The notes under the pieces were generated by a model. The model saw nothing but the letters and a program-made list of their open reading frames with translations, was not told the DNA's origin and did no database searches. A DNA stretch of 64,000 nucleotides from DASUXY01 sp035301985 (GTDB taxonomy: Bacteria; Bacillota; Bacilli; Bacillales; Amphibacillaceae). Of this stretch, positions 48,185 to 57,863 are shown one piece after another (position 1 is the first letter of the stretch; every line of letters starts with the position of its first letter). The stretch is taken from contig DATGTE010000049.1 in assembly GCA_035301985.1 (NCBI GenBank), positions 1-64,000 on the forward strand, in the 5' to 3' direction. Made by a program: the position numbers and the translations under genes.

Positions 48185-50401
48185 ATGTCGAATGTTCATA
48201 AACGGTTTATATTATTGCTATTCACTTTGAGTGGAATGTTATTTACGTCTTGGTCTGTACAAGGTGAGAGCATCACCAAAGATGAACAATCGATTATTGT
48301 TGAGGTTACTGGTGATTCACATGAACATAAGAATTATATAGCAGAGTACTATCCAGCGGTAGAAGTCGTATCTGTTTACGACACTTTGTTTAATGGTTTG
48401 GCTCTACAAGCAGATTCTAAACAACTTGAAAAAGTCATTTCACTTGATTTTATTAAAGCTGTCCATGCTGTTGAAACATATCGGGCACATACGTTGGAAA
48501 AATCCCGTCCCTTGGACACGTTGCATCACTTGGAGAAGTTGTATCCTCACGCCGTAATTCCGGGGCACATCAATCAGACAACCTATACTGGAAAAGGAGT
48601 AACCGTCGGTGTCATCGACACAGGAATACAATACGATCATCCTGATTTAAAAAAGAATTATGTGGGCGGTTATGATGTCGTAGATTTTGATGATGACCCG
48701 ATGGAAACGACTGAAGAAGAAGGGATGCCGACGATTCATGGCACTCATGTTGCAGGGATTATTGGGGCGAATGGTTTGTTACAGGGAGTCGCTCCTGATG
48801 CTGATATCCGTGCTTATCGAGCATTAGGACCTGGAGGAATTGGAACATCGATTCAAGTCATCGCCGCAATGGAAGAAGCGATTCGTGATGGGGTGGATGT
48901 TATGAATTTATCCCTAGGAAATGCAGTGAATGGACCTGATTATCCAACAAGTATCGCTGTGAATCGAGCAATTGAACTCGGCGTATCGGTTGTTGTTGCA
49001 AATGGAAATGATGGCCCAGATCGTTGGACAGTAGGTGCTCCAGCTACTTCGTCAAAAGCATTGTCTGTTGGGGCTTACCGTGAACAAGAAATGATTCCAT
49101 ATGGGTATGAACCACAGACGGACCGTTCAATTCCCCTTGCATTGATGATTGGTTCCATCCCTTGGCAATTAGAGAAAAGTTACCCCGTTGTTCATGTTTC
49201 ATCCCAGCAATGGGAAGGGAATATGAATGGAAAAATAGCCTTAATCCAACGTGGGGAAACGCACTTTTATGAACTGGCTAAACGAGCAGAAGAAAACGGA
49301 GCAGTTGCAGTTCTTATCTATAATCATGACAAAGGTTTATTCAATGGGTCGATTATGAATGAAGATGCACCTGTTAATATCCCAGTAGCAGCGATTACGA
49401 AAAAAGATGGTTTGTGGCTCCAAGAGCGAGGTGAAATATGGCTTGAAACAAAATTCAAAGAAATGGCGGAAGGTGTAGCCGATTTCAGTTCACGTGGACC
49501 GGTAACGATGAATTGGGCGATTAAACCCGATTTATTAGCACCGGGAACAAACATCATTAGTACTGTTCCCAATGGTTATCAAGCTTTGCAAGGAACGAGC
49601 ATGGCCGCACCCCATGTCACAGGGGCGATTGCACTTCTCAAGGAAGCGCATCCTGATTGGTCACATGAACAAATCGCTGGGTCTTTGCAAACGACTGCTC
49701 GTATCCTCTTTGATGAGGATAAGTCGCCTCTTGATCCGACCATACAAGGACAAGGCATGATTCAACCTCTTGAAGCTTTAAAAACAGATACGATTATATA
49801 CAATTCGTCTTTGTCCTTTGGAAAGATGAGCGGGTATCGTCCATCACAAAGCGTAGAGTTAATCGTCGAAAATATGTCGAATCGTGCGCAAACCTATTCA
49901 TTTGATATACCGTATAAACAAAAAGGGGTCAGTTGGAAACTGCCACAATCCTTTACACTAGAAAAACAAGAGAGAGCCACGATCCCGATTGAGTTGCAAG
50001 TGACTTCACCGGTTGTTGATCAAGGAATCCACCAAGGCTGGTTAACCATGCAGTCACATGATGATACGTATCATATACCGTACCTATTTATGAATGAAAC
50101 GGCTGATTATCCAAAAGCTATGGGTTTTGAATTTTCACTAGAACCTTTTTCGGATGACGCATATCAATATCAGCTATACGTAACCGAGCCAATTAAACAT
50201 CTAAACATTGAATTGTACGACCCAGATACAATCATTTATAAAGGAAGTTTACTGTCGACAAATGAGGTTGAAGTTGGAATGAATGAGGGGCAAATCGACA
50301 CAAAAGACGTACCGTATACAGGGAAATTCCGAGCGCTTATAACGGTTTTACTTGAAGATGGAACATATGAAAATTATGAAACCGAATTGTATATTGATTG
50401 A
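48185..50401 (+). CDS. Secreted subtilisin-like serine protease (Vpr-like)
   Basis: 738-residue secreted S8 protease. Signal peptide at residues 1-28, propeptide inhibitor (SIIVEV to about 105), catalytic domain with Asp145 (VIDTGIQ), His185 (HGTHVAGI) and Ser472 (GTSMAAPH). A protease-associated (PA) domain is inserted between His and Ser (about 320-420). A C-terminal beta-rich region (530-738) follows. The layout is that of B. subtilis Vpr (806 residues), here shorter. The start ATG depends on AAAAGGGGA inside the upp terminator stem. Confidence 0.9.
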   Translation: MSNVHKRFILLLFTLSGMLFTSWSVQGESITKDEQSIIVEVTGDSHEHKNYIAEYYPAVEVVSVYDTLFNGLALQADSKQLEKVISLDFIKAVHAVETYRAHTLEKSRPLDTLHHLEKLYPHAVIPGHINQTTYTGKGVTVGVIDTGIQYDHPDLKKNYVGGYDVVDFDDDPMETTEEEGMPTIHGTHVAGIIGANGLLQGVAPDADIRAYRALGPGGIGTSIQVIAAMEEAIRDGVDVMNLSLGNAVNGPDYPTSIAVNRAIELGVSVVVANGNDGPDRWTVGAPATSSKALSVGAYREQEMIPYGYEPQTDRSIPLALMIGSIPWQLEKSYPVVHVSSQQWEGNMNGKIALIQRGETHFYELAKRAEENGAVAVLIYNHDKGLFNGSIMNEDAPVNIPVAAITKKDGLWLQERGEIWLETKFKEMAEGVADFSSRGPVTMNWAIKPDLLAPGTNIISTVPNGYQALQGTSMAAPHVTGAIALLKEAHPDWSHEQIAGSLQTTARILFDEDKSPLDPTIQGQGMIQPLEALKTDTIIYNSSLSFGKMSGYRPSQSVELIVENMSNRAQTYSFDIPYKQKGVSWKLPQSFTLEKQERATIPIELQVTSPVVDQGIHQGWLTMQSHDDTYHIPYLFMNETADYPKAMGFEFSLEPFSDDAYQYQLYVTEPIKHLNIELYDPDTIIYKGSLLSTNEVEVGMNEGQIDTKDVPYTGKFRALITVLLEDGTYENYETELYID

Positions 50402-50785
50402 GCAACTTATGTTGCATAAACAAGTCGTGTGGAGTGTAAAATGATAACAATCGTATGTACGATAACTTTCAATTTCTACATTTTTCTAATTCGTTCACAA
50501 AAAAGTCAAAACTAAGGAGTCGATTTTCCATTATAATGGCGTATAGTAAGGACTGATGCAGGGCAAATGATCGCATTGCAATAAACACCATTTTCTGGCA
50601 CACGTTGTGACGAGTTGGCGATGCTAAAATGATCCATCCATGAACATCATATACTCCACCGAATTCATGACTTGGTAGGAAGATGAATGGTGTCGATATT
50701 TAGAGGAAAGTAGCGTCGTTATCAGCTCAATATAAGAATGAAAGAATTTGGTAAGAATAAAAAGACGAATGATTTCAGAAAGCAA
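50402..50785 (+). other. Long intergenic region, no gene seen
   Basis: 384 bases with stops in all frames. A small GCAAC/GTTGC hairpin follows the protease stop (50402-50415). TATAAT at 50532 lacks a good -35. No terminator with a T run was found for the protease gene. Confidence 0.45.
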
Positions 50786-50814
50786 TTGACAACAAAGTAT
50801 GGCTATTGTAAACT
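50786..50814 (+). promoter_or_regulatory. Probable atp operon promoter
   Basis: Consensus TTGACA (50786-50791), 17 bases, TAAACT (50809-50814), about 225 bases before atpI. A second -10-like TATAAT (51003-51008) without a good -35 lies closer. Confidence 0.65.
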
Positions 50815-51039
50815 TGCTTAGTGTGGAACAGTGATGAAGGTTTCATAATCCAATGAATTTCGGCTTTTTTGATGCAGATATTACATAATAAATATAGAAG
50901 CATTTAGAAAGTAATGTTCCTCTAACAAACTCGCTTATCAAAAGTTCGAACACCCACAAATGTAGCCTTTTAAAATGGACAACTAAAACCCTATCAACAG
51001 TGTATAATAAAGATGAAATTTTGGGAGAGAAGAGTAAAG

Positions 51040-51423
51040 ATGTCGCTTTATGAAAAAGGAATCATTCGACAACGAAAATGGATGCTCTATCTCTTATCCC
51101 TAATTGTATTGGGAGCAGGATTTAGTCCGTACCCGAGATTTTTCTGTGGTCTGTTGTTAGGTAGCGCTGTTAGCTTTTATAATCTATGGTTGCTCCAACG
51201 AAATATTCGGCGCTTGGGTGAAATCGCAGCGACAGAAGGAAAGAGAAAGTTTAGTATAGGATCTATTTCAAGATTTGCTGGGGCCGCATTTGCCGCATTG
51301 ATGGCACTTCGCTTTGAAGAATACTTTCATATCGTTGGTGTTGTCATTGGATTAAGTACCTCATATCTCATCATCATAGCCGATGTTGTCACGCGGATTC
51401 TTTCCCGAGAAGGTAATTTTTAA
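51040..51423 (+). CDS. atpI: ATP synthase accessory protein AtpI
   Basis: 127-residue small membrane protein with four hydrophobic segments, first gene of the atp operon. AtpI is thought to help c-ring assembly and Mg2+ handling. I take ATG 51040 (MSLYEKGIIRQRKW) because GGGAGAGAAGAG lies upstream and the length equals the B. subtilis protein. ATG 51013 is also in frame. Confidence 0.82.
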   Translation: MSLYEKGIIRQRKWMLYLLSLIVLGAGFSPYPRFFCGLLLGSAVSFYNLWLLQRNIRRLGEIAATEGKRKFSIGSISRFAGAAFAALMALRFEEYFHIVGVVIGLSTSYLIIIADVVTRILSREGNF

Positions 51424-51521
51424 CAGAAAAATGAAGTTGAAAATTATATGAAATACTGACATGTATGCGACAACAACGAAATATTCTTCGAGCACAAAAC
51501 AATATTACCTGAAAAGAGGTG

Positions 51522-52250
51522 ATGAAACTGGATACGAAGGCACCGATCGTAGAAAATGTATTTGGGATTTCTTGGCTTTCGTTTGACTTAGCGAATGTCC
51601 TTATGATTGCACTTGCGTCGGTCATTGTTTTTGTCCTTAGTGTACTGGCCAGTCGAAATTTACAAATGAAGCCAACAGGCGCACAAAACTTTATGGAATG
51701 GTTTATTGATTTTGTAAAAGGTATGGTTAGCGACACGATGGATTGGAAAACAGGACGTTTATTCTTACCTCTAGGATTAACATTATTTTTATTTATCCTA
51801 GTAAGTAACGTGATCGGAATGGTGACAGCAATCGTAATTGATGATGTAGCATGGTGGAAATCACCAACTGCTGATGCAGGCATAACCTTAACATTAGCTG
51901 CCATGGTCGTGTTACTATCACATTTTTACGGAATAAAACTAAAAGGATTTAAAGGCTATGGGAAAGGCTTTTTCCAACCGGTCGCTTTTATGTTTCCGTT
52001 TAAGATTATTGAGGAATTTACAAATACATTAACATTAGGTTTACGTCTATTCGGTAATATGTTTGCAGGTGGTATGTTAACAGCGCTCATCGTCGGCCTA
52101 GGGTCTAAAAGTGTCGGTGGATTTATCCTATCTGCACTGCCAATGATAGCGTGGCAAGGGTACAGTTTGTTCATTGCGGGTATCCAAGCATTTATTTTCA
52201 CACTGTTGACCATGCTGTATATCTCGAATAAAGTGACAGAGCAAAGCTGA
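51522..52250 (+). CDS. atpB: ATP synthase F0 subunit a
   Basis: 242-residue a subunit forming the proton half-channels. The essential Arg lies in NTLTLGLRLFGNMFAGG. Other conserved parts: WWKSPTADAGITLTLA and IQAFIFTLLTMLYIS. The start is uncertain: AAAAGAGGTG runs into GTG 51519, ATG 51522, then a CTG at 51528 at ideal spacing. Confidence 0.93.
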   Translation: MKLDTKAPIVENVFGISWLSFDLANVLMIALASVIVFVLSVLASRNLQMKPTGAQNFMEWFIDFVKGMVSDTMDWKTGRLFLPLGLTLFLFILVSNVIGMVTAIVIDDVAWWKSPTADAGITLTLAAMVVLLSHFYGIKLKGFKGYGKGFFQPVAFMFPFKIIEEFTNTLTLGLRLFGNMFAGGMLTALIVGLGSKSVGGFILSALPMIAWQGYSLFIAGIQAFIFTLLTMLYISNKVTEQS

Positions 52251-52352
52251 CACAACTTGTACTAACTCATGTATGTTTTAACTTAAGAAATTCATTTTTT
52301 CTTAAAGTGAAATAATAAATTATTAGGAAACTATAAAAGGAGGATTTTTTAA

Positions 52353-52559
52353 ATGGGAGCTTTAGCAGCAGCAATTGCTATAGGTTTAGCAGCATTAGGA
52401 GCAGGTCTTGGTATTGGTATGATTGGTAGTAAAACAGTAGAAGGGATTGCACGTCAACCGGAACTACGTGGGCAGTTAACAATTACGATGTTAATGGGTA
52501 TCGCGCTCGTAGAGGCTATTCCAATTATCGCGGTAGTTATTGCGTTCATGGTGCAGTAA
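52353..52559 (+). CDS. atpE: ATP synthase F0 subunit c
   Basis: 68-residue c subunit, two membrane helices. Proton-carrying Glu54. Helix 1 has the full GxGxGxG set (Gly16, 18, 20, 22) rather than the AxAxAxA of strict alkaliphiles, and there is no Pro at position 51. Polar loop ARQPE is intact. Start ATG follows AAAGGAGG. A TTAAGAAA/TTTCTTAA hairpin (52283-52305) lies just upstream. Confidence 0.95.
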   Translation: MGALAAAIAIGLAALGAGLGIGMIGSKTVEGIARQPELRGQLTITMLMGIALVEAIPIIAVVIAFMVQ

Positions 52560-52602
52560 TTATTGCATAACGTTTCGCGAATAATGCTTGTTAACAAATA
52601 AA

Positions 52603-52640
52603 CATGGCGGGGTTCGTTTCCGGATGAATCTACGCCATTC
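52603..52640 (+). other. Intercistronic hairpin atpE-atpF
   Basis: ATGGCG (52604-52609) pairs with CGCCAT (52633-52638), with an inner GGTTC/GAATC pairing. The T run is weak. It could be a partial terminator or RNA-stability element setting c above b. Confidence 0.5.
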
Positions 52641-52742
52641 CTTTATATGCAGTCATTCTTTATGAAAAAGCCTTACAATAAGTTCTATATATTGTCAAGT
52701 ATGTGCTGAAATGAACGAGTTACACTGAAAGGAGTGAAAACT

Positions 52743-53270
52743 GTGCATCTATACAATAGTTTTCTAACGATTGGAGCAAATGTAGGTGGTTTAAGAGTTG
52801 GCGATATGCTCGTTACGCTAATCTTTTTCATCATCCTTCTCGCCTTGTTAAAAAAGTTCGCTTGGGGTCCATTGATGAATGTGATGGAACAACGTGAAAC
52901 ATATGTTGCGAATGAAATTGAAGCTGCAGAAAAGAGTCGCAAAGAAGCGGAAGCTGCCTCTCAAGAAGCTCAGGCTCGCTTGAAACAAACGAAAGAAGAA
53001 GCACAAAAAATTATCAATGATGCAAAAGAAGCTGGTGCACAGCAAGAGAAAAACATCATTGAATCAGCCCGTGAGGAAGCGTTGCGCCTTAAAGAAGCGG
53101 CAGAAGCAGATATCCAAAGCGAAAAGGAAAAAGCAATCCAAGCCCTTCAGGACCAGGTGGCCTCATTATCTGTCCTCATTGCCAGTAAGGTGATTGAGAA
53201 AGAAATCAGTGCACAGGATCAAGAGAAATTGATCAATGATTATATCAAAGAGGTAGGAGAAGAGCGATGA
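52743..53270 (+). CDS. atpF: ATP synthase F0 subunit b
   Basis: 175-residue b subunit: one N-terminal membrane helix (MLVTLIFFIILLALLKKF), then a long charged coiled coil rich in Ala, Glu, Lys and Gln forming the stator stalk. GTG 52743 has AAAGGAG at 8 bases. GTG 52734 overlaps the ribosome site. Its end overlaps atpH by 4 bases (ATGA), so they are translationally coupled. Confidence 0.93.
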   Translation: MHLYNSFLTIGANVGGLRVGDMLVTLIFFIILLALLKKFAWGPLMNVMEQRETYVANEIEAAEKSRKEAEAASQEAQARLKQTKEEAQKIINDAKEAGAQQEKNIIESAREEALRLKEAAEADIQSEKEKAIQALQDQVASLSVLIASKVIEKEISAQDQEKLINDYIKEVGEER

Positions 53271-53812
53271 GTGAAGCGATAGTTGCCAAACGATATGCAG
53301 ATGCTCTTTTTCAACTCGGTAATGAAAAGAACACATTAGATCAATTCGTTGAGGAGTTTCGGGTCGTTAAAGAGGTTTTTCAAAAAGAAGAACAACTGAA
53401 TACATTCTTGGAGCATCCGCGTATTGATCAAATGAAAAAGAAAGAATTGCTTGAGGCAGCATTTCAAAATATGGATCAAGATGTCTTGAATACGCTTTTG
53501 TTACTACTTGAGCGTGACCGTGTGCAAATTGTACCATCTATGATTGATCATTTGATTCAACGAGTGAATGATGCAAAAGGTATTGCAGAAGCAACTGTTT
53601 ATTCTGTTCGTGAACTGTCAGATTCTGAGAAAAAAGAGCTTGAAAACACCATCGCTAAACGGTTCGAAAAACAATCCGTTACGATTCATAACGTCGTTGA
53701 TCCGACTATAATCGGTGGGATTCGGGTACGCGTTGGCAATACAATAATCGATGGGTCGATCAGTGGTAAATTGAGACGAATGGAACGCGAAATTGCAACT
53801 GCAAACAATTGA
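53267..53812 (+). CDS. atpH: ATP synthase F1 subunit delta
   Basis: 181-residue stator subunit joining b to F1. N-terminal helical domain (VAKRYADALFQLG) and C-terminal GGIRVRVGNTIIDGSISGKL, the family signature. Start ATG overlaps the atpF stop. Confidence 0.94.
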   Translation: MSEAIVAKRYADALFQLGNEKNTLDQFVEEFRVVKEVFQKEEQLNTFLEHPRIDQMKKKELLEAAFQNMDQDVLNTLLLLLERDRVQIVPSMIDHLIQRVNDAKGIAEATVYSVRELSDSEKKELENTIAKRFEKQSVTIHNVVDPTIIGGIRVRVGNTIIDGSISGKLRRMEREIATANN

Positions 53813-53830
53813 TGATAGGGGTGAAATGGT

Positions 53831-55339
53831 ATGAGCATCAGAGCTGAAGAAATTAGTACATTAATTAAACAACAAATCGAAACTTTCGATTCAGATATAC
53901 AAGTAAGTGATGTCGGAACAGTCATTGAGATCGGTGACGGAATTGCACGAGCTCATGGCTTAGATGATGTCATGGCAGGAGAACTTGTTGAGTTTTCCAA
54001 TGGAACGATGGGTATGGCTCAGAACCTTGAAGAATCAAACGTAGGTATTGTCATCCTCGGTCCGTATGATGATATTGCAGAAGGTGACGAAGTACGCCGT
54101 ACCGGAAGAATTATGCAAGTACCTGTAGGAGAGGAGTTATTAGGACGTGTCGTGAATTCCCTTGGCCAACCAATCGATGGTAAAGGTCCAGTAGAAACGA
54201 CAAAGACACGACCAATTGAAGCACCAGCACCAGGTGTTATGGATCGTAAATCTGTTGACGAGCCATTGCAAACAGGTATTAAAGCGATTGACGCGCTTGT
54301 TCCAATCGGACGTGGACAACGTGAATTGATTATCGGGGACCGACAAACAGGAAAAACAACGGTTGCTGTCGATACAATTTTGAACCAAAAAGATCAAGAT
54401 ATGATTTGTATCTATGTAGCGATTGGTCAAAAAGAATCAACAGTTCGAAGTACCGTTGAAACATTCCGTCGTTACGGTGCGCTAGATTATACAATTGTTG
54501 TATCTGCGAATGCGTCTGAACCAGCACCGCTCTTATATTTAGCTCCATACGCCGGTGTCGCTATGGGTGAAGAGTTCATGTATAACGGAAAGCACGTGTT
54601 AGTTGTTTATGATGACTTATCTAAACAAGCAGCTGCTTATCGTGAGCTTTCCTTGCTCTTGCGTCGTCCACCAGGTCGTGAAGCTTTCCCAGGTGATGTG
54701 TTCTACATTCACTCTCGTCTATTAGAACGTGCGGCTAAATTAAGTGACGCTAATGGCGGTGGATCTCTAACAGCTTTACCGTTTGTTGAAACGCAAGCAG
54801 GAGATATTTCAGCTTATATTCCAACAAACGTTATTTCAATTACGGACGGTCAAATTTTCCTACAGTCCGACCTTTTCTTCTCAGGTGTACGCCCGGCGAT
54901 TAACGCTGGATTGTCTGTATCCCGTGTCGGTGGTGACGCTCAAATCAAAGCGATGAAGAAAGTTGCCGGTACATTGCGCTTAGACTTGGCCGCATACCGT
55001 GAACTCGAAGCATTTGCTCAGTTCGGTTCAGACCTTGACGAAGCTACACAGGCGCGTTTGAACCGTGGGGAACGTACCGTAGAAGTGTTAAAACAAGGTT
55101 TGCATAAACCAATTGCAGTGGAAAAGCAAGTGATGATTATTTATGCATTGACGAACGGTTATCTGGATGATATCCCAGTTGAGGATGTCATGCGTTTTGA
55201 AGAAGAATTCCATGTTTGGCTTGACCAAAATGGAAAAGAACTGTTAGATTCAATTCGTGAAACAGGTAACTTACCTGATCAAGACAAAATGAATCAAGCA
55301 GTTGAATCCTTTAAGAAAACATTTTTAGTATCGGAATAA
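53831..55339 (+). CDS. atpA: ATP synthase F1 subunit alpha
   Basis: 502-residue non-catalytic nucleotide-binding subunit. Walker A GDRQTGKT near residue 169, VGRVVNSLGQPIDG-type beta barrel start, and the family signature PAINAGLSVSRVG. Start ATG follows TAGGGGTG. 18 bases after atpH. Confidence 0.96.
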   Translation: MSIRAEEISTLIKQQIETFDSDIQVSDVGTVIEIGDGIARAHGLDDVMAGELVEFSNGTMGMAQNLEESNVGIVILGPYDDIAEGDEVRRTGRIMQVPVGEELLGRVVNSLGQPIDGKGPVETTKTRPIEAPAPGVMDRKSVDEPLQTGIKAIDALVPIGRGQRELIIGDRQTGKTTVAVDTILNQKDQDMICIYVAIGQKESTVRSTVETFRRYGALDYTIVVSANASEPAPLLYLAPYAGVAMGEEFMYNGKHVLVVYDDLSKQAAAYRELSLLLRRPPGREAFPGDVFYIHSRLLERAAKLSDANGGGSLTALPFVETQAGDISAYIPTNVISITDGQIFLQSDLFFSGVRPAINAGLSVSRVGGDAQIKAMKKVAGTLRLDLAAYRELEAFAQFGSDLDEATQARLNRGERTVEVLKQGLHKPIAVEKQVMIIYALTNGYLDDIPVEDVMRFEEEFHVWLDQNGKELLDSIRETGNLPDQDKMNQAVESFKKTFLVSE

Positions 55340-55348
55340 ATAGATAGG

Positions 55349-55436
55349 CGGAAATAGGTAAGTCTGACGGGATGGGTTAGTAGATGTCGCCCCGATGATT
55401 TTCCTTATTTCTGACCTCCAACCTTCGTTGGAAAGG
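55349..55436 (+). other. Intercistronic hairpins atpA-atpG
   Basis: GAAATAGG near 55353 can pair with CCTTATTTC (55403-55411). TCCAAC (55417-55422) pairs with GTTGGA (55427-55432) around a CTTC tetraloop. The second stem, extended by CC/AGG, reaches the AAGGA ribosome site of atpG and could lower its translation, in line with three alpha to one gamma. Confidence 0.5.
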
Positions 55437-55449
55437 ATGGTGAATCAGC

Positions 55450-56301
55450 TTGGCATCACTAAAAGAAATTGAATCCAGAATCGAATCGACCGGTAAAATG
55501 AAGCAGATTACGAAAGCAATGGAGATGGTTTCTGCCTCGAAACTCGGTAGGGCGGAGGAAAATGCGCGTGCATTCGTTCCTTACAGTGAGAAAATCCGTG
55601 AAGTCGTCTCCCATATTGCCAGTAGTACAGATGCACAACATCCTATGTTAGAGAACCGTGAAGTGAAGAAAACTGGATACATTGTGATTACGTCGGATCG
55701 AGGATTAGCAGGGCCTTACAATAGTAATGTATTAAGAAGCCTGCATCAAACGATCAAACAACGCCATCAATCTTCTGAAGAATATACGATTATTGCTATC
55801 GGCCGAATGGGTTATGATTATTGTACAAAAAGAGATATTCCTGTTACCGATAACATCTCTGGGATGGCCGATCACCCGACGTTTTCGGATATTAAAGATC
55901 TCGCATCAGCAACTGTACAATTATTTAGTGACGGTGAGATTGATGAATTGTACATCGTATACAGTCACTACATTTCCGCAATCAATCATGAAGTAACGAC
56001 AACAAAACTACTGCCGATTTCTATTGAAGAGACAGGAACGAGCAGTCAGTATGAATATGAACCAGATGAGGCTCAAATTTTGGAAGTATTATTACCACAA
56101 TATGCCGAAAGTTTGATTTTTGGTGCATTGTTGAATAGTAAAGCGAGTGAGCATGCATCGCGAATGACAGCGATGAGAAGCGCGACAGATAACGCTGAAG
56201 AATTGATTGATGATTTAACATTGTCATTCAACCGTGCTCGTCAAGCAGCAATTACCCAAGAAATCACAGAAATTATCGGTGGAGTTGCTGCCTTAGAATA
56301 G
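55450..56301 (+). CDS. atpG: ATP synthase F1 subunit gamma
   Basis: 283-residue rotor shaft. N-terminal coiled-coil helix (ESRIESTGKMKQITKAMEMV) and C-terminal helix ending ITQEITEIIGGVAALE, both signatures. Start is TTG 55450 with AAAGGATGGTGA upstream. Weak start plus hairpin fit its low stoichiometry. Confidence 0.95.
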   Translation: MASLKEIESRIESTGKMKQITKAMEMVSASKLGRAEENARAFVPYSEKIREVVSHIASSTDAQHPMLENREVKKTGYIVITSDRGLAGPYNSNVLRSLHQTIKQRHQSSEEYTIIAIGRMGYDYCTKRDIPVTDNISGMADHPTFSDIKDLASATVQLFSDGEIDELYIVYSHYISAINHEVTTTKLLPISIEETGTSSQYEYEPDEAQILEVLLPQYAESLIFGALLNSKASEHASRMTAMRSATDNAEELIDDLTLSFNRARQAAITQEITEIIGGVAALE

Positions 56302-56343
56302 TTCCAAAGAGCCGCTTAAATAGTAAGTTTAGGAGGGAAATCG

Positions 56344-57756
56344 ATGACGAAAGGACATGTTACACAAGTTATGGGACCTGTCGTAGACGTTGCATTTAAC
56401 GAAGGACAGCTTCCAGATATAAATGATGCTTTAACTGTCCAATTTGATACCGGTGACGGTAAAAATGATCGTACGCAACTAACATTAGAAGTCGCACTTC
56501 ATCTTGGCGATAATACTGTACGCACAATCGCAATGTCATCAACAGATGGTGTAAAGCGGGGCTTACCAGTTGAAAATACAGAAAGACCAATATCTGTACC
56601 TGTTGGAGAAGTTACGCTTGGACGTGTATTTAACGTCTTAGGTGAGAATATTGATTTAGATGAACCACTACCAGAGGATACACGATTGGATCCGATCCAT
56701 CGTGAAGCACCTCAATTTGAAGACTTAACAACGGACACTGAAATATTAGAAACAGGTATTAAAGTGGTTGACTTATTAGCTCCTTACATTAAAGGTGGAA
56801 AAATCGGTTTGTTTGGTGGTGCCGGTGTCGGAAAAACGGTACTCATTCAAGAACTGATTAACAACATCGCTCAAGAACACGGTGGTATTTCTGTTTTTGC
56901 CGGAGTTGGAGAACGTACACGTGAAGGGAATGACCTTTACTATGAGATGAAAGATTCCGGGGTTATTGAAAAAACAGCGATGGTATTCGGTCAGATGAAC
57001 GAACCACCAGGTGCACGTATGCGCGTAGCCCTAACTGGACTAACGATGGCCGAATATTTCCGTGATGAGGAAGGACAAGACGTGTTATTATTTATTGATA
57101 ACATCTTCCGTTTTACTCAAGCGGGTTCAGAAGTTTCGGCACTTTTAGGTCGTATGCCATCAGCGGTAGGTTATCAGCCTACACTAGCAACAGAAATGGG
57201 TCAGTTGCAAGAGCGAATTACGTCCACAAACAAAGGTTCTGTAACATCCATTCAGGCGATTTACGTACCTGCGGATGACTATACAGACCCTGCCCCAGCA
57301 ACAACGTTTGCTCACTTGGATGCAACGACAAACTTGGATCGTGGTCTTTCAGAGCAAGGGATTTATCCGGCAGTGGACCCATTAGCTTCGACTTCTCGTG
57401 CATTAGACCCAGAAATCGTTGGTGAAGAACATTACCAAGTAGCACGTGATGTTCAACAAACACTTCAACGTTATCGAGAGTTACAAGATATTATCGCCAT
57501 GCTCGGTATGGATGAATTGTCAGATGAGGATAAATTGACGGTAGCACGAGCACGACGCATTCAATTTTTCCTTTCCCAAAACTTCCATGTCGCTGAGCAG
57601 TTTACTGGGCAACCAGGATCATATGTCCCTATAGATGAAACAGTTAAAGGGTTCAAGGAAATTCTCGAAGGTAAATATGATGATCTTCCAGAAGATGCTT
57701 TCCGCCTAGTCGGACGTATTGAAGAAGTCGTTGAAAAGGCAAAAGAAATGCAATAA
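56344..57756 (+). CDS. atpD: ATP synthase F1 subunit beta
   Basis: 470-residue catalytic subunit. Walker A GGAGVGKT near 157-164, catalytic Glu in VGERTREGND, DELSEED homologue DELSDED, and signature PAVDPLASTS. Start ATG follows TAGGAGGG. Confidence 0.96.
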   Translation: MTKGHVTQVMGPVVDVAFNEGQLPDINDALTVQFDTGDGKNDRTQLTLEVALHLGDNTVRTIAMSSTDGVKRGLPVENTERPISVPVGEVTLGRVFNVLGENIDLDEPLPEDTRLDPIHREAPQFEDLTTDTEILETGIKVVDLLAPYIKGGKIGLFGGAGVGKTVLIQELINNIAQEHGGISVFAGVGERTREGNDLYYEMKDSGVIEKTAMVFGQMNEPPGARMRVALTGLTMAEYFRDEEGQDVLLFIDNIFRFTQAGSEVSALLGRMPSAVGYQPTLATEMGQLQERITSTNKGSVTSIQAIYVPADDYTDPAPATTFAHLDATTNLDRGLSEQGIYPAVDPLASTSRALDPEIVGEEHYQVARDVQQTLQRYRELQDIIAMLGMDELSDEDKLTVARARRIQFFLSQNFHVAEQFTGQPGSYVPIDETVKGFKEILEGKYDDLPEDAFRLVGRIEEVVEKAKEMQ

Positions 57757-57767
57757 GAACGACAGAT

Positions 57768-57842
57768 GAGGCAGAAAAAAGGTCGGGATTCAATCATACG
57801 CTATTCGTCGGTTGTATGAGGAACTCCCAACATGTCTGCCTC
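57768..57842 (+). other. Intercistronic hairpin atpD-atpC
   Basis: GAGGCAGA (57768-57775) pairs with TCTGCCTC (57835-57842). CATAC/GTATG pairs inside. The 3' arm ends about 11 bases before the AAGGAGGGG ribosome site of atpC. Confidence 0.5.
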
Positions 57843-57863
57843 TTGTCTTAAGGAGGGGTTTCA

